Source: an uncultured Thermomicrobiales bacterium (GTDB taxonomy: Bacteria; Chloroflexota; Chloroflexia; Thermomicrobiales; Thermomicrobiaceae). Taken from it: a stretch of DNA of 22,362 nt. The stretch lies in NCBI GenBank assembly GCA_937891245.1, contig CALAGB010000164.1, positions 1-22,362 of the forward strand, given 5' to 3'. Each line of letters opens with the position of its first letter. Position 1 is the stretch's first letter. The notes under the pieces are model-generated. The model was given only the letters and a program-made list of their open reading frames with translations. It was not told where the DNA came from and ran no database searches. Made by a program: the position numbers and the translations under genes. Shown here piece after piece: positions 1-7,154 of the stretch.

Positions 1-1039
1 TAAAGACGTTCAGGCCCATGGCTAGTCCCCGCTGGGGACTGAGTTCGCGCACGATCCCGCCGAATAGTGGCTGGGGCATGTCGTAGCCAAGCGAGAGCGT
101 CGTGACGAGCAGGGCGGCCAAGAGGATGGGAAGGTGAAGGGCAAGGAGGCAGGCTGACAGCCCACCGATGGTGAGGCCGATCGGGATCAATCGGCTGCGC
201 CCGCGGCGATCAGCGAGCCCGCCAATGGTTGGACCGAGCAGAAATCCGGGGATGCCATAACCGAGAAGCACGAGACCAATACCTACCTCGCTCAGGCCGT
301 ACCGCTGGTCGAAGTAGAGGCCGAGCCAGGTGAACACGCCGGAGTGGAACACGGAGTTGACTAGCACGTAAGAGTAGGTGCGTTTTGCCCGTCGAGACCG
401 TAGCAATTTCCGCAGAGCGGAGGTGAGGGTGCGGATCGGCAGTAGGGTACTGCCGTTCGTCTTCGTCACCAAGAGTGGCTGATAAGGGAGGAGGGCGATG
501 AGCACAACGAGCGCGAGTGCGCCTACACCCAGGAAGAGCCCTCGCCAAGTCACGACCGGTTCGAGCATGACGCCAGCGGTCGATCCGAATGCCATCCCCC
601 CGGCCATGGCCCCGAACAGCCAGCCCAGCGGCCGCCCGCGTTCACGATAGGGGAAGAGGTCGCCGAGTAGGGCGAGGGCGAGTGGGACGACGCCGCTGGC
701 GACGAGACCCGTTACGAGGCGCAACACCAGCAGCGCCGCCGCGGATTGCGCCGTGGCTGTCAGTCCCGTGAGGACGATGAAACCAATCAACGAGGCCAGC
801 ATGACGGGGCGGCGACCAAGCCGATCTGAGAGCGGACCGTAGATCAAGGTGGCGACGCCGTAGGGGATCAAGTAGGCCGGCACGACTAGCCCCATCGTCT
901 CGATCGAAACTCCAAAGACGCGGGCAAGCCGAGGGATGAGTGGCGCAACCATGAAGGCCTGGAAGAAGATCAAGAAGGTGGCCGCCGAGAGGACCCAGAG
1001 CAGGCGAGTGCGGTCCTGGCTCGCCGGTTCAGCGGGCAT
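1..1039 (-). CDS. MFS family transporter, 3' end beyond window
   Basis: Reading the minus strand from ATG at 1039 gives an open frame of 346 codons to the window edge with no stop, so the C-terminus is missing. The protein begins MPAEPASQDRTR and has strongly hydrophobic segments from about residue 13 on. The signature loop between TM2 and TM3 is clear (GPLSDRLGRRPV, about residues 66-77), and a related loop between TM8 and TM9 reads GGLADRRGRSRL. These are the hallmarks of 12-TM drug:H+ antiporter-type major facilitator proteins, which export small molecules using the proton gradient. A good ribosome site (GAGGAG) precedes the start by 6 nt. The gene lies 74 nt downstream of the HMA chaperone gene and could be the last gene of that operon, but the substrate cannot be told from sequence. 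It could be a metal or drug exporter. Confidence 0.85.
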   Translation of the reverse strand, partial: MPAEPASQDRTRLLWVLSAATFLIFFQAFMVAPLIPRLARVFGVSIETMGLVVPAYLIPYGVATLIYGPLSDRLGRRPVMLASLIGFIVLTGLTATAQSAAALLVLRLVTGLVASGVVPLALALLGDLFPYRERGRPLGWLFGAMAGGMAFGSTAGVMLEPVVTWRGLFLGVGALALVVLIALLPYQPLLVTKTNGSTLLPIRTLTSALRKLLRSRRAKRTYSYVLVNSVFHSGVFTWLGLYFDQRYGLSEVGIGLVLLGYGIPGFLLGPTIGGLADRRGRSRLIPIGLTIGGLSACLLALHLPILLAALLVTTLSLGYDMPQPLFGGIVRELSPQRGLAMGLNVF

Positions 1040-1113
1040 CCACAGCTCCTCGATCTCTCTTGGCGGTGCAGCGCTGCTCGCTTGTTACCATCGCCCCAAG
1101 CTGTGTCTCAGCG

Positions 1114-1353
1114 TTACGCGCCACGGGAAGACTCGACCTGGTAGCCGAGTTGCGCCAGCTTGATCCGAACCTGGTCGCGGCTGACCAGGGTCGTGTCGAT
1201 GCTGGCGACCACCTGCTGGTTGTGCGCGCTGGCTCGCACATCCTGAACCCCTGGCAGGCGCCGTAGCGCATTGCCGATGCGCTGCTCGCAGCCGGAGCAG
1301 TGCATCCGGTTCTCGCCGGTGATCGTGAATTCGACCATCTCAATCTTCACCAT
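1114..1353 (-). CDS. HMA-domain metallochaperone (CopZ-like)
   Basis: A 79-residue protein consisting of one heavy-metal-associated domain. The metal site is MHCSGC near residue 20, and the C-terminal part (LGYQVESS) fits the last strand of the ferredoxin-like fold. Such proteins carry Cu(I) or other soft metals in the cytoplasm and hand them to P1B ATPases. I chose ATG 1353 because AGAGGG lies 6-8 nt upstream; a start 10 codons earlier lacks this. The start overlaps the end of the 163-aa membrane protein gene by 14 nt, so translation is probably coupled. Being the third gene downstream of a MerR operator and a P-type ATPase, it most likely serves that pump. The metal is not settled by the sequence. 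Confidence 0.85.
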   Translation of the reverse strand: MVKIEMVEFTITGENRMHCSGCEQRIGNALRRLPGVQDVRASAHNQQVVASIDTTLVSRDQVRIKLAQLGYQVESSRGA

Positions 1354-1831
1354 TATTGTTCCCTCTTTTTTCAAGCATGACATTCATCGGCACGTCGTCG
1401 ATCGACGACATGCCGCCCGCACCCCGCGGTAGCACCCCGCGCACCCAAAGTGCGAGCGCGAGCCAAATTCCCAGACCGAGCACGATCGTAGCCGCCATCA
1501 GCCAGAGCCGATCCTGCCCGTACATCCCCCAGTACAGAAGCGCGCCGGCCGCGATGGCCGGCAGGACCGCGCTGCGGCGGCGCACCAGCAGCGACAGCGT
1601 CACGAGGGCGATCGAGGCGAGCAAGATCGGCGCTCCTTCGCGTATCAGAAAGCCCCCAACACCACTCGGCCCAGCGGCTGCCTCAGGGGCCTCCATCTCC
1701 GCCATTCCTTGGGCCGCGCCAGCACTCACGATACCGAGCCCGGCCAGAATCATCGCTCCGGCACACGCGAGACCACCGAGCAGGCCAGCGAGCAGCGACA
1801 CCGTGGAACCGGCGATCTGGCTCAGTCTCAC
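1340..1831 (-). CDS. Four-TM membrane protein of unknown function
   Basis: A 163-residue protein I do not recognise. It has four likely membrane helices: about 8-35, 68-84, 88-106 and 110-130. A polar segment with an MEAPEAAAG stretch lies between the first two, and a short hydrophilic tail (MLEKRGNNNGED) follows the last. There is no CxxC or His-rich motif. Its ATG overlaps the ATPase stop codon (ATGA, 4 nt) and its 3' end overlaps the chaperone gene, so it is locked into the ATPase operon. By position it resembles small membrane accessories of metal-transport operons such as MerT-like proteins, but it lacks their vicinal cysteines, so that comparison is only positional. Confidence 0.75.
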   Translation of the reverse strand: MRLSQIAGSTVSLLAGLLGGLACAGAMILAGLGIVSAGAAQGMAEMEAPEAAAGPSGVGGFLIREGAPILLASIALVTLSLLVRRRSAVLPAIAAGALLYWGMYGQDRLWLMAATIVLGLGIWLALALWVRGVLPRGAGGMSSIDDVPMNVMLEKRGNNNGED

Positions 1832-4311
1832 GCGTCGCCTCCGATCGTCAGCTGTTCGCCCTCGGCTGCTGGCGGCTGCGAGCGCCCGACGCTGAGGATG
1901 GCATCGAAGAACAGCGACGGTCGGCCCCAGAGCGAGTTGATGAAGATCGTGCTGACACTGACGGCCATGGCTGCCATGGCCCAGACCGGGTAGACCAGCC
2001 CGGTCATCGCCGCCGGTACCCCGATGCCGTTGAACAGGAACGCCAGCGCCACGTTCTGCCGCGTCTTGCGGTAGCTCCGCCGGCTGATCTCCCGCGCGAC
2101 CAAGATCGAGCGCAGCCGGTTGCTGAGGATGATGATATCGGCCGACTCGATGGCGATATCGGTCCCACCACCCATGGCGATCCCGACGTCGGCCTGCATC
2201 AACGCCGGCGCGTCGTTGATCCCGTCACCGACCATGGCCACGCGCCCCTGCTGCTGCAGCCGACGGGTAATCTCGGCCTTCTCGCCGGGCAGGACGCCGG
2301 CGGAGACCTCCGTAATCCCCACCTGGGCCGCCACCCGCCGCGCCGCCCGCAGGTTGTCGCCCGTGACCAGCACTGGCATCATCCCGGCTCGCTGCATCTC
2401 GGCGACCGCGTCGATGGCATCCGGCCGCAACTCATCGCCCAGGGCGAGGATGCCAAGCAATTGCCCGGCCCGGCCGACGGCGATTACCGTGCGGCCCGCG
2501 TCTTCCAGCCGGTTGATTGACTCGGCAAGAGGCGTGACGTCGCTGCCGTGCTCGGTCAGGTATGAGGGGCGGCCAACCCGCACCTGCTGGCCCCCGATGA
2601 TGGCCAGTACGCCGCGGCCGGTGATCGACTCGAACTCCGCGACGCTCGGGAGACGCAGCCCCCGCTCGGTGGCCGCCCGCAGCACCGCTTGACCCAGCGG
2701 ATGCTCGGAGGAGGCCTCCGCCGCCGCCGCCAGTGCCAGCAGCTCGTCGGCATCCCCATCCCCGGTCGTGACGATGTCCGACACGACCGGCTTGCCGACG
2801 GTCAGCGTCCCCGTCTTGTCCAGCACGATGTAGTTGACCGAGCGGAAGGCTTGGAAGGCCTCACCGGTCCGCATCAAGATGCCCTGATCGGCCGCCTCGC
2901 CGGCCCCGCGCACGATTGAGAGCGGAGCGGCGATACCCACCGCGCAGGGATAGCCCATGACCAGCACGCTGAGCGCGGCGAAGACGGCCCGCTGCAGGTC
3001 CGCCTGACCGGTTGCCAACCACGAGCCGGCTGTCCAGCCAAGGAACGCCAGCGCAGCGAGGGCGAGGACGGTGGGCGTATAGACGCGCAGAATGCGATCG
3101 ACGAGATGCAGGATGCCGGGTTTGAGCGCGCGGGCATCCTCGACCTGGCGCACCACCCGCTGCAGGAAGCTCTCCTCACCGACGGCCGTCACCCGCACCA
3201 CGAGCGTGCCAAGGCCGTTGATTGAGCCGCCGATGACCGCATCCGCGTCCCCCTTCTCGATCGGTACCGGCTCGCCCGTCACGAAGGATTCATCGACCGC
3301 GGAATGCCCGCTCACGACCTCACCATCGACCGGCACCCGCTCGCCCGGTCGGATGCGTACCAGGTCGCCCACGATAACCTCACGGATCGGGACCTCGAGC
3401 TCTTGTCCGCCACGCACCACCCGGGCGATGTCGGGCTGCAGATCCAGCAGGCGCTTCACCGCCTGCGAGCTGCGCGTTTTGACCAGGAGGGAGAGCCATT
3501 CAGAGAAGATGTGGTAGTTGACGACCAGCACGGCGACGGCGAAGAACGGCGCAGTCGGGTAGCCGTCGGGCCGGACGATCAAACCGATCAGACCGCCGAT
3601 CAGGCCGGCAAAGGCACCCGCTTCGAGCATAACGTGCTGGTTGAGAATACCCCGACGCAGCGACTGGAAGGCCATCCACAAGATGTGCCGAGCGACACCG
3701 AGCGTGACGACAAGGGCGAAGACCCCCACGATCCAGGGGATCAATGGAGCGGTTCGCTCCAGGCTAGGGACGAACAGTGCGCCGGCGAAGAGCAAGCCAA
3801 GCACGACCAGCCCAAGCAGCGCCTTGCGCATCCCCGCAGGGCGCAGCAGCAGAAACGCGACGGTGGCCAGGCTCAGGCCGACGATGCCCGGGATCACGAA
3901 GGACCACCAGCCCGCGACGTGGAAGATGAGAGCGATGGTGACCAGGCTGAAGCTGATGGCGGTGAGCAGCCGCCGGCCCTCGTGGACGAGTTCGGCCTCT
4001 TCCTCCTCGAAAGGCCGCAGCTTGCGCGGATCCCAGACCGTGTAGCCAATGTCCTTGAGGGTATCGATCAGTTCTGCCGGCCCCACCAAGGCCGAGTCGT
4101 ACTCGACGAGGGCCTGCTCGTGGGTAAGACTGACGGCCACCTGCTCGACGCCAGGCATTTGCCCGAGCGCCTTCTCGATCGTGCCGGTGCACAGCGAGCA
4201 GTGCAGCCCTCCGATCCGAGCCCGCAGTCGGGCGTGTCCGGTCGTGCTCGAGGGTTCCTCGGCCCAGTAGGGGGCCGGCTCGGAGTGGATGTTCTCGCGG
4301 GTCTTTTCCAT
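1828..4311 (-). CDS. P1B-type heavy-metal ATPase with YPC membrane motif
   Basis: An 827-residue heavy-metal-translocating P-type ATPase that would export a soft metal across the inner membrane. It has an N-terminal HMA domain (about 28-95) with metal site H37-C-S-L-C41, two or more extra N-terminal TM helices (about 112-205), the actuator motif FVTGEPVP, the phosphorylation motif D498-KTGTLT, the SSEHPLG nucleotide-binding motif and the hinge GDGINDAP. The family's TM6 metal motif, usually CPC, reads Y454-P455-C456 (GYPCAVGIAAP), so the first cysteine is replaced by tyrosine. TM7 has FN and TM8 has SVSTIFINS, partly like the Cu(I) P1B-1 group. ATG 4311 has a GAGG site about 9 nt upstream. 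A MerR-type promoter lies directly upstream. Substrate is uncertain: the regulator's cysteine set suggests a divalent ion, while the HMA domain allows Cu(I). Confidence 0.93.
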   Translation of the reverse strand: MEKTRENIHSEPAPYWAEEPSSTTGHARLRARIGGLHCSLCTGTIEKALGQMPGVEQVAVSLTHEQALVEYDSALVGPAELIDTLKDIGYTVWDPRKLRPFEEEEAELVHEGRRLLTAISFSLVTIALIFHVAGWWSFVIPGIVGLSLATVAFLLLRPAGMRKALLGLVVLGLLFAGALFVPSLERTAPLIPWIVGVFALVVTLGVARHILWMAFQSLRRGILNQHVMLEAGAFAGLIGGLIGLIVRPDGYPTAPFFAVAVLVVNYHIFSEWLSLLVKTRSSQAVKRLLDLQPDIARVVRGGQELEVPIREVIVGDLVRIRPGERVPVDGEVVSGHSAVDESFVTGEPVPIEKGDADAVIGGSINGLGTLVVRVTAVGEESFLQRVVRQVEDARALKPGILHLVDRILRVYTPTVLALAALAFLGWTAGSWLATGQADLQRAVFAALSVLVMGYPCAVGIAAPLSIVRGAGEAADQGILMRTGEAFQAFRSVNYIVLDKTGTLTVGKPVVSDIVTTGDGDADELLALAAAAEASSEHPLGQAVLRAATERGLRLPSVAEFESITGRGVLAIIGGQQVRVGRPSYLTEHGSDVTPLAESINRLEDAGRTVIAVGRAGQLLGILALGDELRPDAIDAVAEMQRAGMMPVLVTGDNLRAARRVAAQVGITEVSAGVLPGEKAEITRRLQQQGRVAMVGDGINDAPALMQADVGIAMGGGTDIAIESADIIILSNRLRSILVAREISRRSYRKTRQNVALAFLFNGIGVPAAMTGLVYPVWAMAAMAVSVSTIFINSLWGRPSLFFDAILSVGRSQPPAAEGEQLTIGGDA

Positions 4312-4374
4312 GCAGATACCTCGTTTCAGGCGTACCCGGCCGCTCGCGATCGCGCCGCGAGACCGGGCACCTGC

Positions 4375-4406
4375 ATCCTATACCTTACAGTCAACTGGAA
4401 GGTCAA
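4375..4406 (-). promoter_or_regulatory. MerR-type operator/promoter for the ATPase operon
   Basis: On the minus strand a -35 TTGACC (4406-4401) is followed by a 20-bp spacer and -10 TAGGAT (4380-4375). Centred on the spacer is a 22-bp dyad (4403-4382) with arms ACCTTCCAGT and ACTGTAAGGT around TG, with one mismatched pair. The over-long spacer carrying an ACCTT...AAGGT dyad is the hallmark of promoters that MerR, CueR and ZntR-type activators untwist on metal binding. It lies between the regulator gene and the ATPase gene, and its -35 overlaps the regulator's stop codon. Confidence 0.88.
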
Positions 4407-4912
4407 GGGGTGCGACGAGGCTCCGAGGTGGTGGATGTCCGTGCGCGCCGGGGAGATCGGAGGATCGGGACCGATACTGCGTCGCTGAGCTGATGGGCGT
4501 GCTGCTCGATGATTCCACATACGTAGCCATCCGAGCAGCGTCCATCGCTCGCCTCGGCCTGTAAGGTAAGCAACTCGCGGCGGAAATCATGCAGGGCCTG
4601 CAGCTGCGCGTCGATATCCGCGAGTTTCTGCTCGACGAGTTCGTTCAGATAGCCGCAGGGGGCTTCTCCCGCTTGGCCCAACTGGAGAAGCTGGCCGATC
4701 TCGGCAAGTGTCAGCCCAACCGCCTGTGCCTTGCGAATGAAGATCAGTCGCTCGCGGTCATCGGGGCTGTAGAGCCGGTAGCCAGCCTCAGTACGCGCTG
4801 GTGCGGGCAGCAGGCCGATTGACTCGTAGTATCGGATGGTCTTGGGGTTGAGGCCTAATTGCGCGGCGAGTTCACCGATGCGCAGCGATCGCTTAGTCTC
4901 AGTTCCGGCCAT
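4403..4912 (-). CDS. MerR-family metal-responsive transcriptional activator
   Basis: A 169-residue regulator with an N-terminal winged helix (RIGELAAQLGLNPKTIRYYE, then GYRLY), a dimerisation helix and three cysteines in the metal-loop region: C86, C126 and C132. In the MerR group a cysteine at the C86 position is found in sensors of divalent ions (Zn, Cd, Pb, Hg), whereas Cu(I) sensors of the CueR type have serine there, so a +2 sensor is favoured. The tail after residue 140 is Arg/Ser/Thr-rich and unlike the family core; it reads through the promoter of the next operon. ATG 4912 has a GGGAGAA site upstream, and TACAAT about 20 nt further up may be its own -10. It most likely activates the ATPase operon through the dyad at 4382-4403. 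Confidence 0.92.
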   Translation of the reverse strand: MAGTETKRSLRIGELAAQLGLNPKTIRYYESIGLLPAPARTEAGYRLYSPDDRERLIFIRKAQAVGLTLAEIGQLLQLGQAGEAPCGYLNELVEQKLADIDAQLQALHDFRRELLTLQAEASDGRCSDGYVCGIIEQHAHQLSDAVSVPILRSPRRARTSTTSEPRRTP

Positions 4913-5559
4913 GATCTTCTCCCAACTCCTCGTTCCTTAATTGTACTCTGAACATGGGGCCTGAACTTGCTTCCAGCGAAGCACCTACTGCACGTTCCTC
5001 GCAACTCGCGACAACGCCGGACTCGCAGGACGTGGTCAAAAGTGTCGCAACGTTCGGCATGTCCTGGAACGGTCCTGACGCAACGACGAGGAATCGCGGG
5101 GGTGTGGTCAAAACTGTAGCAACTTGCCGCTTGTCTCTATACCCCAGCCATTGTCGATGCTTGGCAACCGGGGCCACTTGAGAGGGGGACACCCAAGCGG
5201 TTCTCGCTAAGAGAAGCCCCTTTCGACCAGATCTGCATTCGATTGCCACGCCCGTGACGCCGCACGCGCAGACGCGCGGCCAAACACAATTTACCCCCGA
5301 ATCATTGGGAGGCTGTGCCCGCATTCGGAAGAAATCGGCGGCGTCCTAGGTGGTGAACATCATCCAATCGATGATTACGGGGGAAGCCTTTTTCGTTCCG
5401 CAAAACGGTGATAGTGCGATAGTCTCCTCGGAGGTCGGCGACGACATCGTACTCGTACCTATGCAGACCAAGGTGAATTCTTCCGCTCGATCTCAATGAA
5501 CGAGGTCGTAGCGAAGGGGAGGTGCTGCTCGCATTTGGGCGCCACCGTCTCGCTCGCAT
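4913..5559. other. Gene-poor stretch with repeats and a possible decayed ORF
   Basis: No intact gene is supported here. The left part holds the insertion-sequence-like repeats described separately. Between about 5345 and 5480 the minus strand encodes RYEYDVVADLRGDYRTITVL, followed after a frame change by VIIDWMMFTT and a stop at about 5350. This reads like a short hypothetical protein broken by a frameshift, but I do not recognise a family and it may be chance. Confidence 0.4.
5032..5145 (+). repeat. Tandem GTGGTCAAAA repeats, probable IS end (left copy)
   Basis: Two related units in the same orientation begin GTGGTCAAAA: one at 5032-5057 ending ACGTTCGG, and one within 5095-5145 reading TGTGGTCAAAACTGTAGCAA and then running to CTCTATACCCC. 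A weaker third unit (GGTCCTGACGCAACGA) lies between. Both units recur at 17506-17531 and 17771-17820. Multiple internal repeats near a terminus are typical of IS21-family ends; this family assignment is inference, since no transposase is present. Confidence 0.6.
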
Positions 5560-5578
5560 TATACCCCTGTGAGGTATA
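5560..5578. promoter_or_regulatory. CsoR-type operator-like box upstream of ars operon
   Basis: The sequence TATACC-CCTGTGA-GGTATA is an inverted repeat with 6-bp arms and a 7-nt centre. It has the same architecture as the box beside the csoR gene at 9606-9622 and resembles published CsoR sites (ATACC...GGTAT). It lies about 100 nt upstream of the arsR-arsC start. It could add copper control to this operon or be left from a lost neighbour. Confidence 0.45.
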
Positions 5579-5626
5579 GCTGCGTCCCCGCCTCCAGAGA
5601 CCTTCCACCAAAATACCATAATAGAC

Positions 5627-5656
5627 CAAAATATTTTGATACAATCTGTTTTGTAT
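5627..5656 (+). promoter_or_regulatory. Palindromic operator/promoter region of the ars operon
   Basis: Two adjacent AT-rich palindromes lie 24-53 nt before the arsR-arsC start: CAAAATATTTTG (5627-5638, perfect) and ATACAA-TCTGTT-TTGTAT (5639-5656, perfect 6-bp arms). TACAAT at 5640-5645 could be a -10. Their position and AT-rich contrast with the surrounding GC-rich DNA fit an ArsR operator overlapping the promoter, which would give autorepression relieved by arsenite. Confidence 0.6.
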
Positions 5657-5679
5657 GAACACCGGGCGAGAGGAACAAA

Positions 5680-6480
5680 ATGATGGCAGTTGATCCGACG
5701 ATCGCCGCAGCGGGCGACGTCGTGCAGTTCTTCAAAGCGTTATCCGACGAGACGCGTCTCTCGATCGTGCGCCGGCTGACGCTCACCGATCTCCGAGTGG
5801 GCGAATTGGTGGCAGAGCTTTGCGCGCCGGCGAATGTGGTGTCGTATCACCTCAAACAATTACGCGCCATCGGGATTCTGCGCGATCAGCGCAGCAGTGC
5901 GGACGGGCGCGACGTTTACTACGGCGTGGATGTGGCACGCTTGACATCGCTCTACGCTGCGGCCGGGCTCCTGCTCACTCCGGTCCTCGGCGATGGATCC
6001 CACGACAATTCGAACGACTGTTTCAGGCAACGGCGTCCTCGACTCCTCTATCTCTGTACCCACAATAGTGCGCGCTCGCAGCTGGCCGAAGCCATCACGC
6101 GCCATGTGGGCGGCGAGCAGATTGAGGTCGTCAGTGCCGGCAGCACGCCGACCAGCGTGCATCCGCTGACGCGGGCGGTGCTCGCCGAGATTGGAGTCGA
6201 TACAAACGGGTTGACCGCCAAGGCGCTTGACTCCCAGGTTATCCAACCCTTTGACTGTGTCGTCACGGTCTGCGACCGTATTCGCGAGATCTGTCCGGTG
6301 TTTCCCGCTGACCCGATGCTGATCCATTGGAGTATCCCGGATCCAGCAGCAGTCACCGATCCAACCGCGCAACACGAAGCATTCCGGCAGGTCCGCGATG
6401 ACCTTCTGACACGCGCTCGCCTGCTCGTTTCCGTGGTGCAGTCCGGGTATCCCTCCAGCAACGGAATGGGTAACGCATGA
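5680..6480 (+). CDS. ArsR repressor-ArsC arsenate reductase fusion
   Basis: A 266-residue fusion. Residues 1-100 form an ArsR-family winged helix (ALSDETRLSIV; recognition region NVVSYHLKQLRAIGIL). Residues 119-260 form a thioredoxin-coupled, LMW-phosphatase-like arsenate reductase: P-loop C126-THNSA-R132-SQ, then C198-DRIREI-C205-P, the three cysteines needed for the relay that reduces As(V) to As(III). The repressor half has only C48, plus C114 in the linker, so its arsenite site is not the classic ELCVCDL pair. ATG 5680 has AGAGG 7 nt upstream; a second ATG follows at once. The stop overlaps the aquaporin start (ATGA). A single polypeptide would both sense arsenic and make the substrate that the downstream channel releases. 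Confidence 0.93.
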   Translation: MMAVDPTIAAAGDVVQFFKALSDETRLSIVRRLTLTDLRVGELVAELCAPANVVSYHLKQLRAIGILRDQRSSADGRDVYYGVDVARLTSLYAAAGLLLTPVLGDGSHDNSNDCFRQRRPRLLYLCTHNSARSQLAEAITRHVGGEQIEVVSAGSTPTSVHPLTRAVLAEIGVDTNGLTAKALDSQVIQPFDCVVTVCDRIREICPVFPADPMLIHWSIPDPAAVTDPTAQHEAFRQVRDDLLTRARLLVSVVQSGYPSSNGMGNA

Positions 6481-7154
6481 AGCTCCCGACGCTCTGGCAG
6501 CGTGCGGTCGCGGAAGCGATCGGGACGTTTGCACTCGTCTTTGCCGGCACTGGCGCGGTGATCATCGATTCAGTGACGGGCGGTGGGGTCGGGCATATCG
6601 GGGTCGGCTTGACCTTTGGATTGATCGTGATGGCGATGATCTACGCGATCGGACACATCTCCGGGGCCCACATCAACCCGGCGGTGACGCTCGCCTTCGC
6701 GACGGCGCGTCACTTCCCCGCCCGGTCGGTCCCGGCCTACCTCGCCGCCCAGTTCCTCGGTGCGACCCTCGCCAGCCTGGCCTTGCGCGCGATGTTCGGG
6801 AATGTAGCGCACCTCGGGGCGACCATGCCCTACGGGAGCGCGGTCCAATCGCTGGTCTTGGAGACGATCCTCACCTTCTTCTTGATGTTCGTCATCATGG
6901 CCGTCGCGACCGATGTGCGGGCGGTCGGACAAGCGGCGGCCCTGGCGATTGGCGGGACGGTTGGGCTTGAAGCGCTCTTCGCCGGACCGATTTCCGGCGC
7001 CTCGATGAATCCGGCGCGCTCCCTCGCGCCCGCCCTGATCTCCGGGACCTGGCAGGCCCAGTGGCTCTACGTGGTCGGACCGATCGCCGGCGCTCTCCTG
7101 GGCGCCGTCGTCTATACCCTACTGCGCGATCACCGGACTGGAGGTGCTGCATGA
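6477..7154 (+). CDS. aqpS: AqpS-like aquaglyceroporin (arsenite channel)
   Basis: A 225-residue major intrinsic protein with six membrane helices and the two half-helix motifs N67-P-A69 (SGAHINPAV) and N178-P-A180 (SGASMNPARS), with an N-terminal AEAIGTF signature. MIP channels conduct neutral solutes such as water, glycerol and As(OH)3. In Sinorhizobium meliloti, AqpS takes the place of an ArsB pump: ArsC makes arsenite and the channel lets it flow out. The same logic fits here because the gene overlaps arsR-arsC by 4 nt and no ArsB or Acr3 pump is visible in the operon. Its own stop overlaps the next gene by 4 nt (ATGA). Arsenite specificity is inferred from context, not residues. Confidence 0.92.
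   Translation: MKLPTLWQRAVAEAIGTFALVFAGTGAVIIDSVTGGGVGHIGVGLTFGLIVMAMIYAIGHISGAHINPAVTLAFATARHFPARSVPAYLAAQFLGATLASLALRAMFGNVAHLGATMPYGSAVQSLVLETILTFFLMFVIMAVATDVRAVGQAAALAIGGTVGLEALFAGPISGASMNPARSLAPALISGTWQAQWLYVVGPIAGALLGAVVYTLLRDHRTGGAA

Noticed and set aside
3304..4488. 394-aa plus-strand open frame
   Set aside because: It is antisense to the YPC ATPase, is rich in Asp, Gln, Arg and Gly with no membrane or domain pattern, and disappears against the strong motifs on the other strand.
5032..5145. CRISPR-like repeat array
   Set aside because: There are only two or three imperfect units with unequal spacing and no cas genes.
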